Source: Membranipora membranacea (Eukaryota > Bryozoa > Gymnolaemata > Cheilostomatida > Membraniporidae). Taken from it: a stretch of DNA of 64,000 bases. Numbering within the stretch: the stretch's first letter is position 1; each line of letters starts with the position of its first letter. The DNA is taken from contig OU612075.1 of assembly GCA_914767715.1 (NCBI GenBank), positions 1,550,001-1,614,000 of the forward strand. Direction: 5' to 3'. Below the pieces are notes generated by a model. The model was not told the origin of the DNA. It saw only the letters and a program-made list of their open reading frames with translations, and searched no databases. The position numbers and the translations under genes are program-made. This document shows, one piece after another, positions 21,973 to 33,700 of the stretch.

Positions 21973-24900
21973 TTAGTTAGGGGCGAAGGTGCACCTGACC
22001 AGAACATCCTGGACTTGAACAGTTTGCGGTAGGGACAGCTGACTAATGACAATCTCAGCTATATCTTCTGCCTTCAATGCCTACAATTTTATAATGAGAA
22101 AGGTCTTTACTTTAGATTTTGGAATCGTCAACAATAACCAATTTATCAAAAAGTGGCCTATTACATGGACTTCGATATATGGTCACAATTGTAATAATAT
22201 TCGTATACTAAATGAAGATTTCTAACCTGATGTCCGCTGAACAGTGGGCTCGCTTTTTCCGCTCCGACTGCAATCTCAACAAATGGTGTTTGAATGTATC
22301 CGGGGCTTATTTGCTAAAACAGAAAGCAAAAATGTTGTCAATTGTCTGACTGGATGGGCAAGGGCTGGAGGGCGGTGTTCTATTATGCTCATTTAAAGCA
22401 GAGAGCTTTCACCGTATCAGAATAATTATGTTTAATAATTAGCTACCCAAAGATGATTGTTTCCCCTTCTGAGGTGTATGAGTACAATGCTTTTTGTTCT
22501 CTTTCTGTTTCCTGTATATTATATTATTATCACTCACGGCCCACGAATTTTCATGAGTGACTGAATAGCTCAGTGTGTAGAGCGTCTGCTTTATAATCAC
22601 TGGATATCAGATTGTTGTGAGTTCGAATCCCATTTAGGTTAGTTTTTTTTCAAAATTTTTCCCGTAATCTTCTACTGCTATTGAGTTGTTTTCTGAAAGT
22701 ACCCAACAGCTCAGTGAGCTATTGAAATACCTCAGTGAGCTATTGAAATACCTCAGTGAGCTATTGAAATACCTCTCTGCTTGCACTATTTTGCTACCGA
22801 TATGCAAAAATTTCCGTGGTGGGAGGGCGCTTAAGCGCCCCTCCCACACCCTCCCCGCCACGCCTACGGCGTGTGGATCGGGCTGCGCCCGATCATTATG
22901 CTCATCTCTAAAAAGACAGTGAGTGAAAATTTTTAGAATATACGCCCCTGCAGCCAGGCCTGACTTATGCATCAATCTGTCTCATCTCAACAACTTTATC
23001 TGATCAATCTAAGTATCATAGACGGGGGGGGGGGGGGGGTGAGCAAAAGTGCATGGCGCCTCGACACAGAAAATAAAAAAGTCAAATTTTTAATATTCAT
23101 AATCAGTAGGTATACTAAGGAGTGGAGTTCACAAATATAGGAGAACTACCAAATGGCTGGTTTAAAAATGCATCAGGACATAAGTTAGGTTACATTGCCC
23201 AGTTGGCAATTCCCTCTCAATTAATTACAACCAAAACCAACTGCTAAGTGATGTAATAAAACATTGAAAATTAATTAAAATTATTTTATAAAAGAAACCA
23301 TTTCAATCAATTTAGAGAACTCACAGACACTCGACAGAGCAGGTTAGGTAGCTCTGATAGCAGCTCATTTCTTGTTCCTTGAGTGATGGCAGTCACAGCG
23401 TGTTTAGAGGCACAGTACACATGACTGGGTGCAAACGATCCTACCCTGTGACCTGACAAGCTGAAAAATAAAATGAAGCTGGAATCTTTTTGAATTTATG
23501 TTTGGGAGAACAATCAGTTTTGTATGTTGCAGGCTTATTTACCATACCAATTGACTGGATGACTATGTAAAGAGTGTAAAACTGGTATCTCTGGGATTCT
23601 TCCTGCACAGTTGCATTATGGGAATGCTGTTGCATTGTGGGAATGCTGTTGCATTATGGGAATGCTGATTCCCTAACAGCTCAGTATATAGATTATAGCC
23701 TACCTGTTGATATTGATGATATGTCCCTCTTTAGCACCTTTAGACTTCATAGAAGCGACAGACTCCCTCGTAACTCTAAGTAATCCCATAACGTTCACCT
23801 GAAATCAACACATACTATATTTTATTATATCATATCATATCATATCATATCATATCATATCATATCATATCATATCATATCATATCATATCATATCATAT
23901 CATACTATATTATATCATATCACATTGTATTATATTATACGTCTAATATCGTTATGGTGCATAAATTATGAATCAGGAGTCAGTAGTAATCTGCCCAGAT
24001 TTATTTTGCGACTAGCGTGCCTCTGAGTCTGACAACCGCTGCATATTTTACTGACAAATTAAGGAAACCCCTGGATACAATAATTACTAAACCATACAGA
24101 AATCTCTAAAATATAAACGTTAGCTAATATTTTGTGAATTATAGAATTCTTTTTCATTGTTTCATTGTTTCTTGTGTATTTAGCCTGTTTGTCAATGAAT
24201 GTTACAGAAAAAAGAAACTCCGCGAATATTTTCATCCTGTATAACTTAAACCCAGAATCATTCTAAAATTGACGATAGCTATGGTAGCAGTGCTGCGCTC
24301 CAGTTCTCCATTGTACTTGACTGGAAACAATCGACCAATGGGGAAACAGGGTCTGCAAGCGAGCACAATAATCTTGATAGTAAGCAGTCTTATATCAGGT
24401 TGAATTTTTGTTTGTTATCGTTTTACTTACATCCATCACCGTTTGCCAGTCCTCAGAGCTCCCAGACAGTATTGGACAGTCTCTGCTGAGCCCAGCATTG
24501 TTGATACATATCTCTACACCTCCATATTTAGAGTTGATTGAGTCAAACATCGATTTCACTTCGTCCTCTTTAGCCACATCACATTGTACTGTCATCAGCT
24601 CACCGAGTGAACCCATTTCATACTTCACATCCTTAAACAATACAGAATAATGATGCATGAAGTCTCTACCTTCAGGAAGTTTGGTCTGGAATGGGACATT
24701 CATACATGTCCCAAACACCCTGCAGCCACAAAATGTCATATGAATGATTATACCAGTGAGAGTTGTCCCTCAAATTTAATGAGAGGACAACTTGATTTGC
24801 CAATGGTAGGTTTGACTTGTGACTTTTTATTCAAAATCACTCTGAATAAGTTTCACTTTTCAGTGATTTCCTATCAAATCTGCAAACTGTTTGATTGCCG

Positions 24901-25192
24901 TAGCGCCATCGATGTCACACAGTATTTTCTATAAATTTAAACAACCTGCTCTGCAAGGCAATTTTAACAAAAACAAGATTTATACAAAATTTAGAACAAT
25001 CGGCTTGAGCCTCTCCAGCTCACTTACCTGCAAAGCATCCTTTCTTCTGCCACATCCCACCACCTTTACACCATTCTGCAGGAGCCTCCTAGCTGTCTCC
25101 TTACCGACACCACTGCTTACTCCAGTAATCAGTGCTACTTTACCCATCCACCTCTGCATACCTGATACAGGCTCTGTACTGTAAGCTTCCAT
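21973..25192 (-). CDS. DHRS11-like: DHRS11-like short-chain dehydrogenase, copy 3
   Basis: Six minus-strand exons: 25192-25028, 24631-24431, 23798-23704, 23460-23325, 22313-22227 and 22080-21973. The protein has 263 residues, is intact and keeps the same exon lengths. Catalytic residues are retained, with the tyrosine motif Y-C-A-S-K in place of Y-S-A-S-K. Other differences are SLSGHRVGSFAPSH before the tyrosine, PGYIQTPFVEIAVGAEKASP in exon 5, ALKAED in exon 6, and R-C-T-F-A-P-N at the C-terminus. It is the most diverged copy at the substrate-side loop. It lies in the same orientation as copy 2. Intron 4 is about 1 kb, against 213 and 342 bases in copies 1 and 2, because of a large insertion. 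Confidence 0.92.
22561..22637 (+). tRNA. tRNA-like gene (anticodon TAT, Ile-like), possibly intron-containing or degenerate
   Basis: The acceptor strands CTGAATA and CATTTAG pair with one G-T and one A-C. The D arm is GCTC/GAGC, and the B box is GAGTTCGAATCCC. The anticodon loop reads TTTATAA (TAT). About 12 extra bases follow before CAGA closes the stem, which could be a short intron, as in some tRNA-Ile(UAU), or decay. A T8 run at 22643-22650 is a good Pol III terminator. It could also be the head of a SINE. A covariance-model scan would decide. Confidence 0.45.
22710..22772 (+). repeat. 21-bp tandem repeat, three units
   Basis: Three exact units of CTCAGTGAGCTATTGAAATAC lie between the tRNA-like unit and the GC hairpins. 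Confidence 0.95.
22820..22894. repeat. Three consecutive GC-rich hairpins
   Basis: Three stem-loops lie in 75 bases. The first is 22820-22845 (stem TGGGAGGGCGC, loop TTAA, one bulge). The second is 22859-22873 (CACGCC TAC GGCGTG, perfect). The third is 22876-22894 (GATCGGGC TGC GCCCGATC, perfect). Base composition is sharply unlike the AT-rich surroundings. Confidence 0.9.
23607..23668 (-). repeat. 19-bp minisatellite, SDR copy 3 intron 3
   Basis: About three units of the TGTTGCATTGTGGGAATGC repeat seen in all three SDR copies. Confidence 0.8.
23829..23905. repeat. (CATAT)n microsatellite
   Basis: About 15 pentanucleotide units lie in intron 2 of SDR copy 3. The same intron of copy 1 has a shorter, related AT-rich run near 12975-13025. 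Confidence 0.9.
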
Positions 25193-25489
25193 ATGTGATC
25201 AAATACAATGGTCCTGAAAATTTGTAATTAATGATATTTATTTTTGAGTTTTCACTTCTGCAGTAAGATTCAAGCAGCTTGGTCACCAATCGGCAATCTG
25301 TCTTCATTATGCACAATGCATAGTATTTGATTTGACGCCATTTTCTTTCCGTCTTCTTCACCTGTCCGATGGCTGCCCTGCCGGAGGACTTTCGCCTGCA
25401 GTTATAGGCATCCATTGCTGTAACTGCTCCTTGCCTCTCCAATCAACGAGTAACATCAACCTCCTCAAAAACTAGATTGGCGATCTAAA

Positions 25490-25556
<67 letters not shown>

Positions 25557-27760
25557 GAAGCCCGAGCACATTAGGCTACTGGGGTAGGAAACCATGCTGT
25601 GATTTGGTGTTGATTGTATCAATGAAATAGTTGAACCAGGAAGAACTTCCCTGGTTCAACTGAACACTGTACAAGCAATAGTTCAAGTATGTAAAAAAAA
25701 GTCAGTGAAGGCTTGGTAAAAGTAAGTCAATGTGACACGCGCCTATACCACATGCAGTGAGTAAACCCCCTCCCAGCCACCAACAACCACAGGAGTGTAA
25801 GTCAGTGAATCTCGTTATGCACAACACAATGACTAAAATTAGAAGTCATGCCTGCAAGAAGTGAGCTTGGTAATGTAACTACTACAAGCAGCATGAGCTC
25901 ATCATATTGTGGTCATGTGAGGTGAAAGGTCATGTGATAATCAGAAAGTGATCATTGCGATGTATCAAGGATTTAAATATTTTCAACTGGTAAGGGATTG
26001 AAGTGTTGCGTTCTCTTATCAAAAGAATGCTTTTTCTTGTGATTCACAACACCTAATTAATTTTAGGACACGGCACAAGTATGAATGGCCAAGTACCGCC
26101 AACTCATTTGTACTTCATACAGTCAACCAGGGCTACATCGCTACCACCATAGACTTAATAAAAATGCTCCATATAGTCATGTCTAGGTTTGTTATTAAGT
26201 CTATGGCCGGTCTATTGTTACCTTATACTTTTAATTCTACAGTACCTCACTGATCATCATTTTTGTTGGAGTAGCCCCAAACACATACACAAAAATGAGA
26301 CACACTGCAAGCTTGAGCTCTGAAGGCAACAACTCAGCATATAGGCAAAAAAATCGAGCACTATGTCACAACGTCAAGTCATGTCAATTTGGGTCACTTT
26401 CATAAGATTTTGATTAATTTATGTCAATAATTTATTATACAAAATACAAAATAAATATATAATATAATCTAATAAATGATGAACACGGTTGATAGCAATA
26501 ATGGTGCTTGGTCTAATAGTCTCTAAAGACAGGCGTTTATCTAGATGACGCCATTTTCATAATTTTGAGTGAACACTCATGCATAATATTGAATATTATG
26601 TAAGTAAAATATCATATGTACAAATCTTGCAGTGATTTCAAAATGCTTTTGGTGAAAAATATACATAAAAGTTTGAAGCAGTTTATCGTTGAGAAAGATT
26701 ATAGCAGCTTCCAAATACATTTGTTTGGGTCATTAAAGTGAGTAAATGATCGCATTTCAAAATCTAAAAGGTAGAAACAAAATTTTAAAAAACTGAGTGA
26801 AATTTGTTCACTGTCAATGGATATATATGTCTTCCAGTTTACCTTCCATATTTGAATATATAATCTTGACAAAAAAAGACAGCGACATCAGTATATAGAT
26901 TTTATAGCAATCATGAGAATGGTAAATAATTATGTTTAATTTACGCCTGTGCATCTACGACTGTAGAATCGTGAATGCAAGATCAATGAAATGTAGAAAT
27001 GTTTAGATGTACAAAAACAATGAAAAATGCTATAAAAAAGAATTAAGTAGTGAAATAGGACATGGCAATGCCTTAGTAGCTCTGATGTATAACTTCTTAC
27101 ATTATATTATATTATATGTATAATGTAAATAGTAATAGTACATCGTTTGTTCAACAATAAATTAATTAGACAAGTTGCTAGATAGAGGGCAGAGTCAATA
27201 TGAGATATGATTTGCCTAATAAACCGATTAAATTGAACAATATAAAAAAAGCAGCTTTACACAGATCCCTTGTGAAAAAAATAATGGAACAAGTTGCTCG
27301 CTTTTTCAGATAAAATAGGAGAATTGAAAAAAATGGCACATGAGAAACTTCATCTTCAGGCTACCTCAGAAGGCATATAATTGGAGACACACGAAAAATG
27401 CCACCGTGCCCTCGACCGAACCTGCGTGTCTGATGAATTGTTGACCCTAAAGTGTGCACAGCGTGGTGAGCATCAACTGACATCAGTTTTCTAAGTGATT
27501 TAACTTTTAAATAAATATTGAGAGGTTCGGTTGTGGCAAACACTTGTAACAATATAGACTCTGATCCAACAACTAGATAAGTCAAATATACTCATTATTT
27601 ACAAAAAAAATATTTACAGTAAAGGTAATGGTCGCGGAACGTTTACTACATAACGTCAATCTTATGTGTGTTATGTACGTTCGCTACAGAAAACAATTGG
27701 TTATGAAAAACTGCAACAGGCGATTCTGAGAAATTTAATAAAATGTATAATTTATTTTAA
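25193..27760. other. Spacer between SDR copy 3 and the Mastermind-like gene
   Basis: It contains a (TTGC)n microsatellite, a short palindrome near 26149-26209 (CCATAGACTTAATAA and its complement), and scattered pieces of the SDR-flank repeat near 25840-25960 and 26270. The rest, to the MAML stop, is AT-rich. A TTTATT at 27751-27756 (AATAAA on the minus strand) is too close to the stop to be a confident poly(A) signal. Confidence 0.5.
25491..25556. repeat. (TTGC)n microsatellite
   Basis: About 16 uninterrupted tetranucleotide units. Confidence 0.97.
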
Positions 27761-30700
27761 TTAGTTGTTACCAGACAATATCATTTCGAGATCAATGAGA
27801 TCTTCCTGCATCTGGGTGGACGATGGATCTTGTGAACCTTGCTGAGCCTGTAGTCTCATTTGATGTTGCTGTTGATGTTGTGATGGATGTTGTGGTGGAT
27901 GTTGTGATGGATGTTGTGGTTGATGTTGTGACGTTGCGCTGTGTTGAGGGTGAGTTGATTGTTGCAAAGATTGTTGAGCCTGTTGCTGTGATTGTTGCAT
28001 GTGTTGTGGGTGCATGGCAGCATGCTGTAGGTTACGCTGTTGTTGCTGTTGAGTGTATTGTTGTTGTTGTTGTTGTACTGCCTGTTGCGGAGTACGGGCT
28101 TGCTGCGGATGAGGAGGAGAAGTAGTATGTGGCATCATCTGTGCCTGTTGACCTGTTGACGGAGGGCGGTGAACAGCATGAGGGTTCATTGAGGGGTGTG
28201 GATTCGTCATCATTGGACCTCCCGGTTGCATGCCTAGAATAAGTAGAAATACATAGCATTGTAATGACAAGAAGTCCAAACAACACTGTAACCTGTTCAG
28301 TCAGCCTAAAAATAGTTGTTTAACCAGCGCAGTGCCATCTTACAGCTCAATTAGACTCAATCAACATTGATAACACAATGTTTTCACATTACAGCAAATC
28401 TGACAAATTGATGGTCAACATACATCATTTCAATGCGTTTGAAAACTACTACAAACACCAGGATGCCACAAAACCGTGAAATGTTAAGTTCAAGGTGTTA
28501 ATGGGACGTCCCTTAAATGTGATCATTTCAAAGAATCCAGAAAAAAACAATATGTCAATGCTACTCAACACTGGCCTGAAACCACTTGTCACACATTAAG
28601 ATCTGGCACTTCACACGACAGGATGGTGCATATACTAACCAGGTTGAGGAGTCGGTACTTGTTGAGCAGGATTTGAGCCGCTGCGTGACGTCACGTTATG
28701 ATGATGCATATGAGCTGCCGCCGCTGCTGCAGACTGTGACATCATGGCTGCTGATGCAGCCGCAGCAGGATTGGCTGTGTTCATCGGTCTCATACTAGGA
28801 TGATGTGAGACTGCGTGTGAGGCTGGGTAAGCGCCTGGTATAGACTGCTGCTGCTGAACTGAGACAGGAAACGATGCGGTCGGTCGCCCCATTGCGCCTG
28901 CAAGACATAATCAGCGAGTAAATATTGAGCAGCAAAATATCAATACTAAGACACATGCTTGACTAGCTTCAGTGACAAACTGTTTTGATGGGGTGCGAAT
29001 AGGGGTGACCGATCTTATAGCAACTTAGGCACTCAGGCTACAGCTTGTCACGCTGATGGTTTATAGTGTAGTGCTTTTCATGTCTCTCCAGGGCCCATCT
29101 ATAATTAATATGAAGGACATGGAAGTAGTAAAAAACTAAATTGAGGTTTCTTGATGTTGGATAAAATGTGTTTTCTCCTGGATCAAAAGAGTTATGGTTC
29201 ACATGGTATTATATGTGTTGCTCTTCATTCTTTTGTTTTTTTTTGTGGCTTAACATGAGCAAGGGCAACAGAACTTCTCAAAAGTCGGCTTTGAGCTGCA
29301 TTCTGGAAAAATTACCTGCGTGTTGCATAGCAAGATGAGAGGATTTGGCTGCATAAGAGGTGCTGTGTTCATGTGGTAAGCTACCAGTCTGATGAGGGTG
29401 GGCGGGTAATACCCGAGACATCATGCTAGCCTGAGCTCCATGCGGAGGCATAGCCTGGGCTGCCAGGTGCTGAGCACCAGGTGGATAGCCAGGTCGAGAT
29501 TGCATATAATGAGAAGCTGCAGAGGGGTGCATTGAATGAGCTGCAAATAGACAAACACAATTATCAGGATACCCTAAAGGGAGCTTCTATAAGCTTCTAA
29601 ACGGACATGCGCTTGACCAACAAACATAGTAGTTCCTTTTCCAAGAATAGCGCAGTACGGTCACATGAAAATGTAAGTGACACTATAGATAGCACCATAT
29701 ACGGGATCTCATGGTCTTCAAGGAAACAAATGTACACACATCCTTCTACGATCATAGATCCAGAAAGGGACACTGCTATTTATCAGGTTGATGGTGTATA
29801 TAAAAATCAAACTTGTCAAGATTCCCTTTTTTGCGCATCAATCACCTCTCATATAAAAGTAGCCTCGAAGTTTACAAGGCCAGAAAACCTCTCTGATGGA
29901 TCTCTTATTAAATTCTCATAACTATTTACCAAGTGTATTTAAAAATCTTGTCAACAAATTCGAAATTCAACTCCCATTCCTCATGACCGATGTTGGTCAG
30001 TACAATGGTCAATATATCCCAATTTGTGAATAATCAGCTTCATTGACCTCATTTAAGACACCCACATATATATGCTATTGAAATTTCTCACTTTATAGTT
30101 GGATATGGTATGGAGATTTAGACTTAGTACTGAAAAACTCTCACAAAATATCGGTGTCAGGCCCTTTGCTATGTATTTCAGCAACCCCCCCCCCCATCCT
30201 TTTTTGAGAATTTTGTGGTAGAGCTCAAACCGAACTCAAATCTTGCCTACCTGTCAATTATTATCAATTCAATGAACCATCACACAAATTGGTTCAATAA
30301 ATCTTTCAATAAAATGCCTTCCTGCTTCATAGTATCACACAGGTTTAATATCCAAATTTTTATGGCCTGAGTCTTCATATCAAGGAGTGGCTGTTGAATG
30401 ATGGTTAAATGGTTAATTACTCATTCAGTAAACACAAGCAGTCAGAAACTTGACTCATTACTCATAGAGTGGAATTCCGATTTCACCATAGCAGCTACCA
30501 AATATCAGGTCCATTCTACCATGTCACAGATGGACACGAATGGCGATATCAAGCAATTTTTATTGATGTGGAATGACTCTTTAAAATTTTAGTACAAAAC
30601 CTTGAACATCCTCAATCCTAAGCACAACCTTTTAGTCCAAAAACAAGAATTTCATCGTTAAAAAAAAGAAAAGATATGGTGAGTGCTTTTGTTCTGTTCA

Positions 30701-33700
30701 GATCGGAACAGTGCAACCATTTAGTTTAGTTTAGTTTGAAATGCATCACGGGGTGCTCTGGGCTTAAACTTGATACTGATTATAAACGTGAATCACTAAA
30801 CCTAAATCTGAGCAGTGATCAGTAACTTACATGGGTGCTGAGGGTTAGCTCGGAGAGCAGCGTGGTGTTGCATAGCCGGGTCTGCCGACATGACAGGTGT
30901 ACCAGGAGGATAATAACCATGAGGCACTCCTCTCGGGTCCATCGCCATCCCTACAGGATGGGATATACTCCTGGATAGCTGAGCCTTCTCTCTCATCGCC
31001 AAATCTGCCATCTGCATTCGCCGCATCTCCTATAATAACGCAAGGAAATAATAAAAACATGTCAGGGATTCGGCTAAAAAGTGTATCCCACAATGCGTCA
31101 TTCTGGAATTCCCGGTGGTAAAAAAATGCTAGTATGAGCATAACTCTTTGGAATACTTGAATGTTGTTAGAGCGCCATTGGAGCATAGTTGGAACCTTGT
31201 GGAAGCGTTGTTGGAGCACTGTTTGAACGTTGTTGGGGAGTTGTTTGAACATTGTTGGACCCTTGTTGGAACATTGTCGGAACATTGAAAACATGTCCTA
31301 CTGTATAGTAAAGAGTTTCAAGTGTTGATTTGTGCTTTGTGCGTAATCAGATGGTAAATTTCATCATAGAATTTGGTCACCATTTCGTCATAGTTTTGTA
31401 ACAAAGCAATTCAGAGTCATGACTCGGGTGTGTTGGTGAATGAAGCACTGCTAATCCAGCGAGTAAGGAATTAGTACATATACATAGGAACTTTGTCCTG
31501 TTCCTAATGGAAAATCCAAAGAACACCGGGTATTACACTATTGCGATATCTTATCCTTGTTAGGCAGACAGAGGAAAGTATAATTATCTTCGTTAGGTCT
31601 ACCAAACAGTCTCATATCCATCAAACACCATCTTTCCTTCTTTATACTAATCATAATCAACTGCTAATTACATATCTAGTTGTTCAGTGAAAAAGGAATT
31701 TCAAAGGGCTTATAAAAAGTGAGGTTCACCGCTGTTCCTCCGATTATCAATACAAGGCACATGTACTGTTAGCGTTAAAACATTGTCAACACAAAACCCT
31801 TCTGCTTTTTGGAGCTTAAACCCTTCTTATATTGGTCTACTCTACTTACTTCCAAATGTGCCGGGTGGTGACCGGCTGGGTAGTGACTAGCAGGGTAGCC
31901 TGTGTAACCAGGTGCAGGTGCTCCGTGCGCAGGATAGCCTCTGCCTGGATGACCAGGAGCGCCAGCTGGCATTTGTCCGTGTGGGTAATAGGCAGATCCT
32001 GAAATATAAATGACATTGGAGGAACTTCATACTTTTTATTTTTATCAGGTGAAAACTGTTTATCAGCAAAACAAGTTTCTGAAATTAATAGGATATTTAT
32101 CTCAGAAGACAGACTAATCCTTATCGGTCAGGGCCAGCCCCGGCACAGACTAGGAAGGGATGCCCTGTGTCCTATTTTTACTCACTAGAAACCAGTTTTC
32201 AACTTGAACATTCTCCCTTAATTTTCTGTATATACAGGGCAAAGCCTGTGCAAAGGCAAAAACTATTGTCTCCTCGCTCAAATTCAGTTGCAGCCTTTCT
32301 GGTACCTCAGAGTTATTAGTCCTTCCTGTGTAACCACTAAAATCTGCTAATGTGTAATGGCTGACATATTTCTCCAGCAACCAGCGGTTGATCACACTAC
32401 GCATGGCTGAAGAAAAGGAATTGGAAGATCTATAACCCAACAGGCCCGTAGTTCTAGGGGGAGGCAGAGAGGCACTGCCTCCCCGAGAAAACTAAATACA
32501 GTGGCATAAAAACACTATAATTGAGTAATCCATGTCAGAATCAGCCCCTCTGGGAATTCCATTTGCTATTTATATGCCTTAAATTGCTTGCGGAAGAGCT
32601 TACAGCACCTCTGCTGGTGATGCTTTGGACTTGCCTCAAACTTCTGCCTCCCCTATAATTTTGTCTATACTACGGCCCTGCCCAATGACGTAATGGGTGC
32701 GCTATTCCCAGATACTGCTGTTATCAAAGCACCAATACAACGCAGCACTTCGTTGACAACCGCCAATCAAAATCAATTCTCAACAAGATTTGCCTATGAA
32801 ACAAAATTACTGGATCTACATACAAGAAACCACTATCCGAGTTTGAACTACCTAGCGATCTCAGCAGCTGCGATACATCCCCAGAATGTGTGCATCACGC
32901 TCACAGCAGCACAGGAATATCCCTCAAATGTAGGGTCACAATATGAGATATAGGAGTGATATAGACTTTTGAGCATAGATAGTTTAGCGAGGCACAGTGT
33001 AAAATTGTGGAGTATGTTATGATTGTGATTGGAGTGTGTAGGGTTGTGGAGTATGTTTTTTTATAACCTTGTAACCACATATAAGTGAGACGCAACAAGT
33101 TGTCTCATGCCAAAGCTGTGACCGCAATGTTTCTTGAAGGTCTAGACAGGCTTTGGCAAAGGTGTAATATTTGGTCAACTTTGACCTACCCTCATGAACA
33201 GTGTCAGCGAAAGTATTGTCACAGAGTAAGGATATGTTGTGTTATGGAGAGTCTTTCAATTGGAATGAGCGATGTTTTTTAATCAAATAATCGGTATCAC
33301 CTCTCTCAAAATCCTAGCTCTTTTTGTCTTTCGATTAGACAATTTTGTCCCCACGCCGTTCACTAAGAATGTACACAGGTCCATCAATGTGTGAGTGAAA
33401 TGAGAAAGAGTCCTCTGGCACGTCTCGCTCACTCACCAAGGAGTGACAATATAGAGATTTGGGTTTCTAATTGGCCCCCTGGATAAGCTAAATATGACAA
33501 GTTTCCATAGTTTCAGCCAATTCACAGGTCATCGACATCCTTACAAAGAATGAATTTAGTCAATCATAGCATCCGTCGCCGCCCCCATTTTCATCAGATA
33601 GACATTTGAACACACAGTTCAAAGTACAACATACTCTCACATTTCTTTGCCAATTTCAATTTTGTTCAAAGACTATCACTGCACATGGATGTGTGTTTGA

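Larger units (their letters stand above)
22395..23020. mobile_element. Insertion specific to SDR copy 3 intron 4
   Basis: Homology to the copy 2 intron stops near 22395 and resumes after about 23015. The inserted roughly 600 bases contain a plus-strand tRNA-like unit, three 21-bp repeats, a run of GC-rich hairpins and a poly-G tract. I could not define target site duplications. It is transcribed antisense to the tRNA-like unit as part of the SDR pre-mRNA. Confidence 0.65.

Noticed and set aside
22686-22922. 78-codon frame with three LSELLKY repeats
   Set aside because: The repeats reflect the 21-bp DNA repeat and the frame then runs through the GC hairpins. No start context or homologous protein could be recognised.
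27823-28125. Plus-strand frame rich in Val/Asp repeats
   Set aside because: It is the antisense shadow of the polyglutamine exon of the Mastermind-like gene.
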